Positions 1-12,200 of a stretch of DNA of 64,000 nt are shown here, piece by piece. A program made the position numbers and the translations under genes. Under the pieces are notes generated by a model, which was not told where the DNA came from, searched no databases, and saw nothing but the letters and a program-made list of their open reading frames with translations. This stretch comes from Prauserella flavalba (GTDB lineage: Bacteria; Actinomycetota; Actinomycetes; Mycobacteriales; Pseudonocardiaceae): the NCBI RefSeq assembly GCF_003202235.1, contig NZ_MASU01000005.1, forward strand, positions 1,550,001 through 1,614,000. The letters are read 5' to 3'. Positions within the stretch are counted from its first letter, which is position 1. Every line of letters begins with the position of its first letter.

Positions 1-290
1 CGCCCGCCGAGGGCGTGGAGCCGTGCCCGAGGAAGGCGGCGTCCTGGCCGCTCCGCACCACGCGGCCGCGTTCGTTGCGCAGGACCGCGAACCGGTGCAC
101 GTCGGTCCGCGCGAGGATCGCCCGCGCGCCGTCCCCCGCTTCCCGCACCACCGATCTCAGCTTGTGCTCCAGTGCCGCCAGGGTTCCGTGGCTGTCGAGC
201 AGGGATTCCGCTCCCGGCTCGAGGGTGCCCACGCGCTGGAAGCGTCCGCCCGTGATCTGGGCGAGCCTGCCGAAGACTCCGGTCTCCTGC
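1..290 (-). repeat. Diverged C-terminal-side module 3 of the giant protein (cut by window edge)
   Basis: Residues 8293 onward. It begins VFGRLAQITGGRFQ, matching module 2 at 12 of 14 positions. Unlike modules 1 and 2 it keeps a His in an H-R-F-A-V strand at the place where papain-fold toxins carry the catalytic His. The rest lies beyond the window. Confidence 0.5.
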
Positions 291-3200
291 CCGAACGGGC
301 GCTCCAGGTCGCCCTCCACGAACCCGTCGATCGTGGGCAGCAGAGTCGTCCTGGCGCTGAAAACGGCCGAACCCGCCAGGAAGAGCTCGGGCGGATAGGG
401 TTCCGGCGGAACGGGGACGTCCGGCTCCACCAGTGGGTCCGGATTGGACGTGACGACCAGTCCGGCGGGTTCGCCCACGGGCGCGCCGATCGTCACGTCC
501 ACGCCGTCCGCCCCCGCGGCACCCGCACCCGCCTGCCCCCGCGGCACGAGCCGCGAGTTGAGCCGCGCCCAGAGGACGGGATCGCGCTGGACGAGGTCCC
601 TCCGTACCGACTCGGGGAGCTCGTCGAGCCGCGCGAGTACCTCATCGAGGTGGCGGGCGTACTCGGCGACGGTGTCGTCCCGGGGCGTCTCGAACCCGTG
701 CTGGTAGGGCGTCGTGGAGAGCCGGGTGAACAGTGCCCGTGCCTCCTCCGCGCTGGGCTCCGCCGGCCACCGCCGGTTCACCCAGTCCGCCATCGGGACA
801 CCGGCCGAGGCCGCGGCGGCCCGCACGCCGTGCAGGAGGTGCCGCAGCGCGTCGACGTCGCCGTCGGCCGCCTCGACCATCGCCCGCAGCCACGATCGCG
901 CGCCGGGTCCGGACAGCTCCTGAGCCAGCGCCACCACCGCATCCACACTGGCCGACCTGCGCGACAGCGGAGCTTCGCGTTCCCATTGGGCGGCGAGGTC
1001 CTCCTCCAGGGTGCTGCCCCGCGCCTCGGCTCTCGCCTCCGTCAGCCGCAGTGCCCGCTCCAGCAGGCGTGCGGCGGGAAGCCCTTCGGCGGCCCCGGCC
1101 AGTGCGGCGTGCCCGGCCAGTGCCACCAGCCGGCTTCGCGCGGACTCCTCGCGCAGCGACGAGAACAGGCCGGAGAACTCCGGCGGGACCCCGGCGGGCA
1201 CTCCCAGCCTCCCGGCGAGCAGCGCACCGGCGAACCGCTCGGGCGCACGCGCGTCGCGGTAGGGCGGCGACGGCGGGCGCGCGTTCACGTCGCTGACGCG
1301 TCGCCCCGGCAGCGGAACGGGAGTGCCGTCGCCGTCCACGACCAGCACGACGAGCTGCCATCGATGCGGCGGTAGCTCGGGCAACTCCGGGCTGCCGTCT
1401 CGCCCGGTGCGGGTCGCCGTGATCCGGCCGTCGTCGTTGAACCAGGCGACGAAGTCGTAGGGTGCGACCTCGCCACGGCGCAGCGCGGCGTCCGTGGCGT
1501 CGGCACTCGTGCCGTCGGGCAGCCGTGCGATGAGCGCCTTCGCGCCCGGCCCGGCGCTGAGCAGGACGCCGGACAGCGAGCTTCGGATATCGAGCAGCGA
1601 CCCGACCTGAGGGTGTTCCAGCCACGACCGCTCCGAGAACGGCTTCCCGTGCTGGATCACGGTCTGGAACCGGGCACCGGTCAGCTGCGCGATCCTGCCG
1701 AAGACGCCGATCTCCCGGTGATACGGAAGGTCCGGACGGCCGGCGTGGAAGCCGTCGTCGGTGGGCACCAGACCGACGGGCGGGCGTCCGCCCTCGCGCT
1801 GCACTCCCGCGAGGAACCGCTCGACGACGTACTCGCCGAAGGCGCCCCGCACGGGCCGCAGGCCGCCGGGTTCCCCGGCGGGCGCGCCCACGTTGAGGTC
1901 CACCCCGTCGGTCGCGGTGGCTCCCAGGTCCATCCGCGACTCCTCCGGGCGCAGATAGCCCGTGTTGCGTTGCCTCCAGAGGTCCGGAAACGCGTCGAGG
2001 TGCTGCCGCTCCTCGCCGGTGAGCTCCGCGACGGCGGCGGCCGCCCGGTCCTGGAGCCGCCGGTTGAGCAACGCGAGTTCCTCCTCGGTCGCCGAGGGAG
2101 CGGCCTCGTGGTTCTCGGCCCTGCCCACCGGGCCGCCCGCGGTCGCGCTCCAGGCCCGCCCGCGCCGGGCCAGCACGGTCTCCGGTGACACGTGCTCCCC
2201 GAGCGCGACCGCGCGCACGCCCTCCAGCGCGTGCCCGAGCGCGATCGGGTCACCGTCCACGGCCGCCGCCATCGCGCGCAGCTGCAGCCGGGCGTCCCGG
2301 TCGCGCAGCCCGAGGTACAGCGACGTGGCCTCCGCCGCCCGCAGCGCGGCCTCGGCGTCGCCCGGCTCCGGCTCCCGCAGGCGGTCCGCCAGGTCGGCCT
2401 CCGCCGTGTCGTCGCGGTGGATCCGCCGCAGCGTCTCCCACCAGCCGTTGCGTTCGGCGGCGGGCAGTGCCTCCAGCACCTCCGGGGTCGGCGGCCGGGC
2501 GCTCAGCACGCCGCGGCTCGCCTCCGGCACCGGTACCGGGCGGCCCTCGCGGTCGGCGACGAGGACTTCGACTCCGGTCACGGGGTCCCGGTCCTCGGGA
2601 AGGCGCGGGCCGGTGGTCCGCGCGACCGGGTCGGCGAACACGATCCCCGCGCTGCCGTGGTAGGCGCCGAGGACGTACGGCTCGCGACCGTCGCGCAGCA
2701 GCGCCACGACCGCGGACGCGCCACGGCCCGAGCGTGTCAGCGCGGCGCGAATGCGGTCGGTGGCGAACGCGGGAACGCTGTCGGTGTCCCCGGACGGCCG
2801 GTGCGGCGACACCGACTGCCACCGCGCGCCCAGCTGGTCCTCGACCTTGCCGAACCGGTCGGGATCGAGCTCTGCGGTGATCTCCACGGCATCCGCGTCG
2901 TCCACACTGGACTCTGCGATGATCGGTGGTGCCGCCAGCGCCGGCTCTCCGCGCAGCGTCCGCAGCATTGCCAGCGTCGCGGGCAGGGTCAGCGCGGCCG
3001 AGGACAGCAGCGCACCGGGCCAGGATCGGGTCACCAGCTCGAACGCCTCGTGTGCGGGCAGTTCCGCTTCCGCGTCACCGAGCTCGCGCAGCCGCGTCAG
3101 CCGTTCCGCGAGGATCTCCTCGGCCAGCCGCTCCACCTCCGACCGCTTCGTCGCCTGCTCGAGCTGTCGCAGCAGCTCCAGTTCCCGCAGCAGGCCGTGC

Positions 3201-6200
3201 GCGAGCGGCCGGTTCGCGACGGCGTCCCGCCCGCCGCGGCGGGAACCCGAGGCCAGGTCCTGGAGCAGCCCGGACGCCTCGGCCCGCAGCCGGGCGCTCT
3301 CCTCCGGACCGGTCGCCGTGGCGAGCTGGTACGCGAGCACGTCGAGCTGCGCGAGCTCCCCCGCGGTCCGCAGCCGGGTGAAGATCGTCGTCGACGCACC
3401 CGCCTCGGCGATGCCGTGCGCCAGCGCCCGCCCCAGCAGCCGAGGATCGAGCCCCTTCCTGACCTCGACCACCACGGTCGACGTGTGGCGGATCGCCCGT
3501 CCTGCCGACAGCCGCCCGTCCGGCAGTGTGCTTCCCGGGACGTACCGCACGTCGATGCGGTCGAACCGCAGCCTGCCGACGCGGCCCGGGTAGTCGACGA
3601 GGTGGCCGCCCGTCCCCTGGTCCCAGCGTGGCTTCGGGTCGATGCCGCCGGAGAGGGGCGGTACGGCCGCCGGGAGCGCGCGAATCGCGCGCCGCACGTC
3701 GTCCACACCGATCCGGTGGGTGCCGAGACGCTCTTCCCACGGGACCACGGCCTCGCCCTCGGCGACGCCGCCGGGTCCGGGCTCGCTCACGACCGCCGCG
3801 TTCTCGGCCCCGCCGGAGTCCGGCTCCACGGCCGCCTCCGGCCCGGGCGCCGGGCTGGCGCCGTCGGTGGCGGGGCCGGGTTCGCGGGCGCGGTCCCCGG
3901 CCCACATGCTCTCCCCCACGGCGTGCACGACGAACCCCTCGCGCCCGGCGATCGTCGTCCTGCGCACGTCCCGCACGATCAGCGGCTCGTCGGGGGCCAG
4001 CAGATGCTCCCGCAGCTCGGCGCTGTCGGGCCGGACGGCGGCCAGCGAGACGCCCCGGCGGGTGTCGATCCGCCATACCACCGGAACACCGGTGCCGCGT
4101 TCGCCGCCGGGAGGGTTGCGCAGCGCGAACTGCTTGGCCCAGCGAAGCTCGTAGGACGCGAAGTCCACGGGACCGCCGGCGCCGCCCGGGTGCCCCCGGG
4201 TGAGCACGGAACCGGGTCGCAGCGCCCCGGCGTAGCCTTCGTCCCGCACCGCGATCCCCCGGTAGACGGTGACCGGTCGCGGGAGCCTGCCCGCACCGTT
4301 GACGATGCGGGCGAACGACAGCGCCGCCTCGTCGGCCTCGGCATCGCGCACGGGCGGGTCGTCGTTCCAGTACGCGAGATAGGCCAGGTACCGGTTGTAC
4401 CGGTCGCTCGCGAAGCCGGTGCCGTCGCCGCGCGCGAGGAAGGTGCGAACCCGCTCCCGGTCGCTCTCCGGCAGGCCCTCCCACCACAGCCGGGACACCT
4501 GCTGTGTCGCGGCGAGGTCCGTCGCCGTCGCACCCCCGAAGGCGGCCAGCTCCGGCTCGCCGACGGCGGGCCGTGTGTCGTGCCAGGGCGGCTCCGGCGT
4601 TCCGGCGAGCGCCTGCACCGCCTGCGCCCGGGCGTGCACGCGCTCCAGGCTGGTCCGCAGGTAGCCGCGCTCGCCGATCAGGTCCCACAGCGAACGGTCC
4701 GCCGGGAGATCGGCCTCGGTCGCCTCCGGCCGGAAGTACCGGTAGATCGACAACGCGGACCAGCCGGTGTCCCCCGGGGCGGCCGCCACTCGGCGCAGGT
4801 AGGCGGGACTCAGCGGGTCGGGCAGCCGCAGGCCGTCGAAAGGCACCTCCTGGTCGCGGAGAATCCGGGCGAAGGCGTTGACGTTGTCGCTCAGACCGGT
4901 GACCACGGCCAGACCGTCGGCCGGTGGCCGGGTGCGCGACAGGATCGCCGCGTACCGCTCGACTCCGTCGAGCAGCCGGTGCAGCTCACCGGCCCGGTGG
5001 AACGCGGGCCGCCTCGCCGCACTGTCCACAGCGGACCTCAGCTCGGCCGACACGCGGCGCAGCTCGTCAGGCAGCCGGCCGGCCGGTTCGAGCGCGGGAC
5101 GTCCGCCCCAGTCGCCTCCGGTCGCGTGCGGCGTGGCCTGGTCCCGGATCATCGCCGTGAGCGACGGCCGGGCACCGGTCCCGTCGAGATCATCGAGATC
5201 ATCGAGTCTCGGCCGGGGACCGCCGCCCTGGCCACGCCTGCCGCCGTCACCGGCCGGCGGTGGCGGGGTGGCGGGCCGCGGCAACGGTTCCGGCTCGCCG
5301 TACGACCACGGCGTGGTGTCCGGCGTGCGCCGCAGGCCGAGCGCGTCGGTCAGCCTCGTGACGTCGGCGTCGATCTCCCCGGCGACGTCGGTGAGCATGC
5401 GGGCGTAGAAGAGAGCGATCTGGTCGCGCAGCGGCGACAGCGGCGCGCCGTCCCAGTTGATCAGGAACCGCAGCAGCTCTCCGGTGAGGAACTCGCCCCG
5501 GCCGTGCCAGGCCTGCGCGGTGACACCGACCGCGGCGGCGCCGATGGAGATGGCCAGTTGCTGGGCGACACCTCCCACGTCGAACGGCGCCCCGCCGCGG
5601 GCCTCGATCGCCTCGGCCGACGTCCGGCGGACTATGCCGCTGGCGGCGCCGGGACCGGCCTCGGTCATGGCGAGCGTCGCCCGGCCCGGCACGCCGACCG
5701 GCCCGTCGTGGTAGACGTCCACGAGCTTGCGCAGCTCTCCGATGAGCTGCCCGTAGCCGTCGGCGGCATCGGTGGGGCTGAGGAGGGCGAGCGCGTGGGT
5801 GTCCGAGCCGTTCGGCAGGAGCATCGACGGCAGCCCGGGGAGCCAGGGCAGCACGCGGACCACCATCTCCTGGCGGTGCATGCCGCGCACCTTGGACCCG
5901 AGCTCGTAGACACCGGGACGCTCGACCTTGTCGATGAACAGCCGCAGCTCGCCGCGCCCGATGGTCCTGACCTCGGCCAGGTGCGGGATGCCGTCGGCCA
6001 GTGCACCGGTCGCGGCGAGCTCCAGGAAGCCGTCGACGTACTCACGCGGCGAGGTCGCGGTGAGCTCGCTGGTCTCGCCGTACCAGGCCAGGCGCGTGGC
6101 GGGCAGGGCACCGGGCGCCTGTTCGGCGAGCCGTGCGGCCGCGTTGACCGCGCCGTGCAGTTCGCGCAGGCCGAGCTCCACCCAGTCGTCCATGGTCGCG

Positions 6201-9200
6201 GGCACGGCCGTGTGCTCGCCGATCGCGTTGAGCGCGGCCTCCGCCTGACGGGTGGCCGCGGACCGCGTCGTGATCGCGGTCGCGCTCCCGTCGATCAGCG
6301 ACTGCGCGACCGCGACGCCGTCCCGGACGGCGGAGGCCTCGTCACCGGTCAGCCCGGAGTAGAGCGCGTTGGGCCCGCCCGTGCTCGCACCGACCACGCC
6401 CGTCTTCAGCGCGAGCTGGCCGACCGTGCGCGACCACAGCCACCTCTCCCGGTCGAGGATGTCGGTGACCTTCCGGTCGACCTCGTCCCTCAGCGCGCCC
6501 ATGCTGGAGTACCGGGGTACCAGCATGGTCACCGTGCGCTCCCTCAGCTCGAACGTCGAGTGCACGACCCTGGGCGCGAAGTCCCGGCGTATCGCCGGTG
6601 AGGCACCGACGACGATCCGCACGTCCACGGTGCGCCACCGCTCCGGCAAGCGCCCCGGCCGCCGCAGGGTGGCCACGACGACCCTGTCGTCACCGTCGGT
6701 CTCCTCGTCGCGGACCGCGAGCACGTCCGGGTGGGCGGCGGCCATCGCCGTGACCCGTTCGGCCGCCCGCTCGACGAGGCCGAACCGGTCGGCCGGCACC
6801 GGCGCGTCGCGCTCCGGGTCCGCGGGCGGGCGCGGCTCGGGCGCGTACGCGGTGAGCTCGCGGCGCAGCCTGCCGGTGGTCTCGGCGGCCGAGGCCAGCA
6901 CGCGCTGGGCGGTGTGGGCCAGATTGCTCAGAGTCAGCGGTCCGTCCGGCTTGTCGTAGCCGAGCCGCGCCCGGCGTGCGTCCGTCCACAATGCCGCGAC
7001 CACCCGGTAGGCGCGGGTGCCCGCCTGCGCCGCGGCGGCGTTGGCGCCACGGCTGACGAGGCTGCCGAAGGCCAGCTGCGCGAACGTGTCCAGTCTGTCC
7101 ATCCACGCACTGAGAGCGAACGACACCGGAGCTTCGAACAGGAAGGGCAGGTAGTTCTGCCACAGATACGTGCCTGTGCTTGGCATCTTCCACAGCACGG
7201 AGCCCTTGTAGAGGGCGCTCAGCAGTTCCTGCGACAGAGTCCGCCAGAGCAGCTCGTCGCTCGCGCCCGCCAGGCCCACCGAGTAGTTGACCTCGTAGGA
7301 GAGCTCCCAGGTGCGCCAGTGGCCGCCGACCATCCGCTGCGTGGAGAAGTCCCGCTGGTGTGGCACGAACCCGATGTCGATCTTCTCGCCGGTGCCCAGC
7401 TGCACGCGCAGCCGCTCGGCGTCGGCGTCCCACCGTGCGGAACGGAGGCCGTCGAGCAGTTCCCGGTAGGAGCCCTCGGCGAGGAGGTCCGCAGGGATCG
7501 GCCTGGCGCCCTCACCGCGCAGGGCGTCCGCGAGGTGCCCTGCCGTCTCCCTGACCCTGGCGGCCAGCCGCTCCCGCGCTTCCGGCGAGCCCTCGAACTC
7601 CCGCGAGGGCGGCGCCACCTCCGGCAGCTCCACGCCGTACCGGCGGGCGAGCGGTCGCATGGCCTCGACCGTCTGGCTCAGCTCGCCGGACAACCTGCGC
7701 AGGCCCGGCCCGCCAAGGCCGCCCCGCCAGGCCGCCATGAGCCTGCGCATCCCGTCGGCCGCCATCACGCGCTTGCCCGCGACGATGTAGTACAGCGGCA
7801 TCTGGGTCACGAGGCCGTAGCCGTAGCCGAGCAGCGCCGACACGAGGCCGACGGCATCCGCGCCCCATCCGATGAGCGAGCCGACGGCGTAGCCCGCGGT
7901 GTTGCCGACGATGTTGCCGCCCTGGCTGTAGAGGGCAAAGCGGGCGAACGCCGACAACTCGTTGATCGCCGCGACGTACTCGGTGATCTCCTCGGTCAGC
8001 ACCTCCCGCAGCGCGGCGTCCAGTTCGGACATGGACGCGTTGCGGTCGACCAGGATGACTCTCCGCCCGCCCTCGACCCACGTGTCGTCCCGCGCGACGG
8101 AACCGAGCACCTCGCCCTCGGGGAGGTCGGCGGCCTCCAGCTGCACGGTGAACCCGGGACGCAGCAGTGCCGCGCGGCCGCTGCCCGACCACCAGGTGAC
8201 GGTGAACGAGTTGTGCCCGCGCGGGTGCTCCGGCAGCGCGTAGCCGTCGACGCCGTGGTCACGGGCGGAGATGGGCAGCTCGGTGGTCGGCGAGACGACC
8301 ACGCGGTGGATGTTGTCTCCCAGCACACCCTGTTCGAGTGGGTCGGCGTAGTGGTTGTGCTTGAGCACGAGCGCCATGCGCGACACCTTGTGCTTGAACA
8401 GCCACCGCGCCCTGGCCAGCCCCGGCGCCGGGTGCTCGTCGACCCGCCGCAGCTGGTCGACGAGCGCCAGCCCGTGCTCGGTGAGCCGCCCTTCGAGACG
8501 CGGATGCCGCACGGCCTTCGGCAGCCACTTCCTGCGCCGGTCACTGCCGTGCACGGCCTCGCTGAGCCCCGCCCCGTTGTCCCTGCCCGCGTCGTCGCCG
8601 TTGATCAGCCGCCGCAGCAGCTCCTCGACGTGGCGCAGCTCCCCGGGCTCGTGCCCGGCCGCCGCGAAGTCGTCGGCGCGCGAACCGGTGTGCCCCCGCT
8701 CCCTCAGCCCGGTGACCAGTTGCTCGTGCCGGGTGAGGAGCGTGAGCATCCGGTCGAGCAGCGCCACGTCGCCCTTGCTCAGCCGCAGCCGGCGGGGCGG
8801 GCGAGGGTCGCCCGTGAACGCGCTCGGGCGCTCGTCCCCGGATTCCAGCCCCACCGTGCGCGCGGGGTCGGCCAGCTCCAGATACCGCTCGAGCACCCGG
8901 CCGGCGTGCGACCTGCTCCGGAGCAGCTGCCCCGCGGTGCGGGCGAGCTCGGCGTCCAGCGTCGCGGCGAGGTACCGGGAGTCCACTCCCTCCTCTTCGG
9001 ACACCAGGCTCCGGTATCGCAGGGTGCGGGCGAGGCCGGACAGCACCGGCACGTGGCCGCGGTAGCTCTCGGCGAGCCTCCGTTCGGCACTGGCCAGCCC
9101 GGTGCCGGACGCGGGTTCGGCGTGCCGGTCGGCGAGCTCGGCGAACTCGGCGGCCAGCGCCTCGGCCCGCTCGGCGAGCGCGGCCGGATCATTGTCCTGC

Positions 9201-12200
9201 CGGGCCCACAGCAACGACCCGGTGAGCGCCGCGAGCTCCTCGTCGGCGCGTTCGTCGGCCCGCAGCAGCGCGGCGGCGCGCCCGGCCGCCGACGGCTGCG
9301 GGGGCGCCTCGTCCTGGTGAGGGGACTCGGGGGACGCTGCGGGGGCGGCGGCGTGCAGGTCCCGTATCCGGCCGGGCAGCTCCGCCAGCGCGGCCCGCAG
9401 GGGCACGCCCAGCAGCGGCACCAGCCCGGGCCCGGCATCCGGCAGCGGCGGCAGCAGGATCGTGGCCGGGCCGTCGGGCCGGGCGCCGTCGGGTGTCATC
9501 CTCAGGCCGGGCAGCGCCAGCGACGCCTCGCTCGCGTCCGGGTCCGCGCGTACCTCCAGCTCCAGCTCCAGTCCGTCGGGCCAGCGCAGGTGCCAGCGGT
9601 GCTCGCCGGAGGGCCCGGCCGTCACCTCGGAGCGGCCGAGCAGTGCGCCGACCGTCTCGGCCAGCCCCTCGGGCACCGCCGAGCCCGCCTTCACCGGCAG
9701 GCTCGGCAACGCCACCCGCTCACCGGGCACCACCACGGCGGGAACGACCGGGACCTCGGGCACCGGAGGTTCCGGTCGCTCCGGCGGCTCGGCCCGCTGC
9801 GCGGGAACGGCACCGGGGTCGTCGTCCGGACCGAGCACGGGCATGTGCTGGGCCGGCGTGCGCAGCAGCGTGGCGGCGCCGTGGCGCACCAGCGGACGGT
9901 GCTGCGTGGCGAGGCCGGCGGCGTCGACCTCGGTGATCGCGAGCCCGTAGCGCTCGGCCAGCACGGCGGGCAGCCTGCCCTCGAACAGACCGTCCACAGC
10001 GGACGATCCCGTGCGCAGGGCGTCGAGCGCCGCGGCCTGGTCGCCGTCGGTCACCAGCTCCGGGGCCGCCGACCAGAGGGGCCTGCTGTCGATCGGCAGG
10101 TCGAGCTCAGCCTCCAGCGCGGCGATCAGGCCGTCCCGCAGCCCCTCGGGCGAGTCGGCCCCGTGCAGTTCGGCAAGCCGTTCGCGGTCCGCGGCCGGGA
10201 GCGCCCGGTACAGCGCCTGGAACGTCGCGCCCGCCCCGAACTCGGTCCACTCCGTGCGCGCCCCGGTCCGGTCGAGGTAGCGCAGCTGCGCGGCCGTGAG
10301 CGCGTTCGGGTCGCCCACGACGCGCGGGAAGTCCTCGGCGGCGAGGTCTCCGGTGAACCGCGAGCCCGGCAGCTGGGTCGCGACCCAGGCTCCGTAGGAC
10401 ACGCCCCAGCGTTCGATCGCCGCCGCCAGCCGCTCCGTCAGCGGGCCGAGCGGATCCGGACCGCGGTGGGCCTGGCCCGGCGGCAGGCCGTGGTAGTAGC
10501 GGTCGGCGACGAGCCGCACGGTCTCGTCGAACCGCGTCTGCGCGACGGCGGTCCGGGCCGCGGCCGGCGCCGGCGGATCCAGCACCTCCAACGGAGGTAT
10601 CCGGGCGGGCCGGGCGGCGACCGCACTCGCGAGCAGGCCCCGTTCGACGATCGCGCGGCGTTCGGCGGCGGTGAAGGCCCCGTGCCGCAGGGCCAGTTCC
10701 CCGGCGAGACCGCGCAACAGCAGGGCGTCGCGGCCGTCCGGCGGCTGCGTGGCCCCGGCCTGCCGCAGCACGTCACGGAACGCGGCGAGCTCGGGCTCCG
10801 TGGAGCCGTAGCCGAACAGCGCGGCGAGCGCGGGCTCGGTGCGGGGCGCGGGCCCGGCCGGGGCACCGGCGAGCGCGGCCCGCAGCACGGGACCGAAGTC
10901 CCTCCCGTCGGCCGCGGCCCGCCGGTACAGGGCGCGCAGGTCGAGATCGTGGGCGAGCACGCGGGCGAGGTCGGCCGCCGAGAACTCCGCGGCCCGCAAG
11001 GCTTCGTGCAGCGCCGCGCTCTCGGCGGGCCACGAGCCGTCCGCGGGTGGCCCGGCCGCGCGGGCTGATTCCGGGCTCGCCCCGCCGGGCACGGCGCCGT
11101 CGGGGGTGACGCGGTACCGCTGCCGCGTGCCGTCGAGCGCGGAGACCTCCAGCGCGATCTCGGCGTCGAGCGCGGTGGCGAGATCGTGGGCGGCACGCAG
11201 CGGGTCCGGCGGCAGGCCGGGCGACGGCTGCGCCGCCGAGGCGGGGCCAAGGACCAGCCGCCGTGCCGCGTCGGCGTCGGCGAGCATCCGCTCCGTGCCG
11301 CCCGCGGCCTCCAGCCAGTCCCGGTGGGCCTCGGCCGCATCGCCCTCCGCGCGGGCGCGGAGCAGCGCGTGGCCGCGCTCGCGCAGCAGCGCCGCGGCGG
11401 TCTCCGCACGCCGCAGGTGGGTCAGCGCCGACACCACGGAGCGCCGCGCCGCCCCGGTCTGCGGGTCGGTGGGCAGCGCGGCGCGGACGTCCTCGGTCAC
11501 GCGCCCGGCCCACCGGGCGGCCTCGTCGTGTGCCGCGACGGCCGCGGCCGTCTCGTCGAGCGACAGCCGCAGCAGCGAGCCCGGCGGCAGCCCGCCCGGC
11601 ACGGCCCGCACGGCGGCCGCGGCCGGGTCGTCGTGCCGGAGCAGTTCGGCCAGGTCGAGCCGGGGCGCGTTGCGGTCGCGTGCCGCGAGCAGCACCCGGA
11701 CGTCCCGCTCGTCGTAGCCGGTGAGCCCGGCCGCGGTCGCCGCGTCCCACGGGGTGAGGCGCGCGTCCCCCCGCGACAGTGCCCTCGGCGCGGGCGCGAC
11801 GGTCGCGGGTGCGAGTGCCGCCCGGTACGGCTCCAGTTCGGCGGGAGCCGTGCGCAGCGCGGTCTCGGCCGGGACGTACACCTCGGCGCTGCCGGGGCGG
11901 GTGACGAGACTGCCCGCCACCGTGCGTCCTTCGTGGTCGAGCAGCTCGACGCGGACGGTGTGCGGGACCCGGAAGACGGCGGTGCGGCCGCGATAGCCGG
12001 TCACGCGCACGCCGTCGTCGCCGCGCGTGAGCCGGCCGGCGGCGTGCTCGGTGTAGCCGAGGAACTCCGCCGCCCCGGGCTCCTGGTCGAACCGGATCAC
12101 CAGCTCCACGTGCTCGTCGCGGTGTGGCCACGGCCTCGGCCGGTCGAGCCGCAGGCGCAACCCCTCCGTGGCGAGCCGGTGGTAGCCGGCTTCCAGGCTC

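Noticed and set aside
2192-6601. Plus-strand reading frame of 1,469 codons, and similar ones at 6731-11068 and 19541-22771
   Set aside because: They lie antisense to the continuous giant frame. Their products are Arg/Gly/Gln/Pro-rich with no domains, as expected from the complement of G+C-rich coding DNA.
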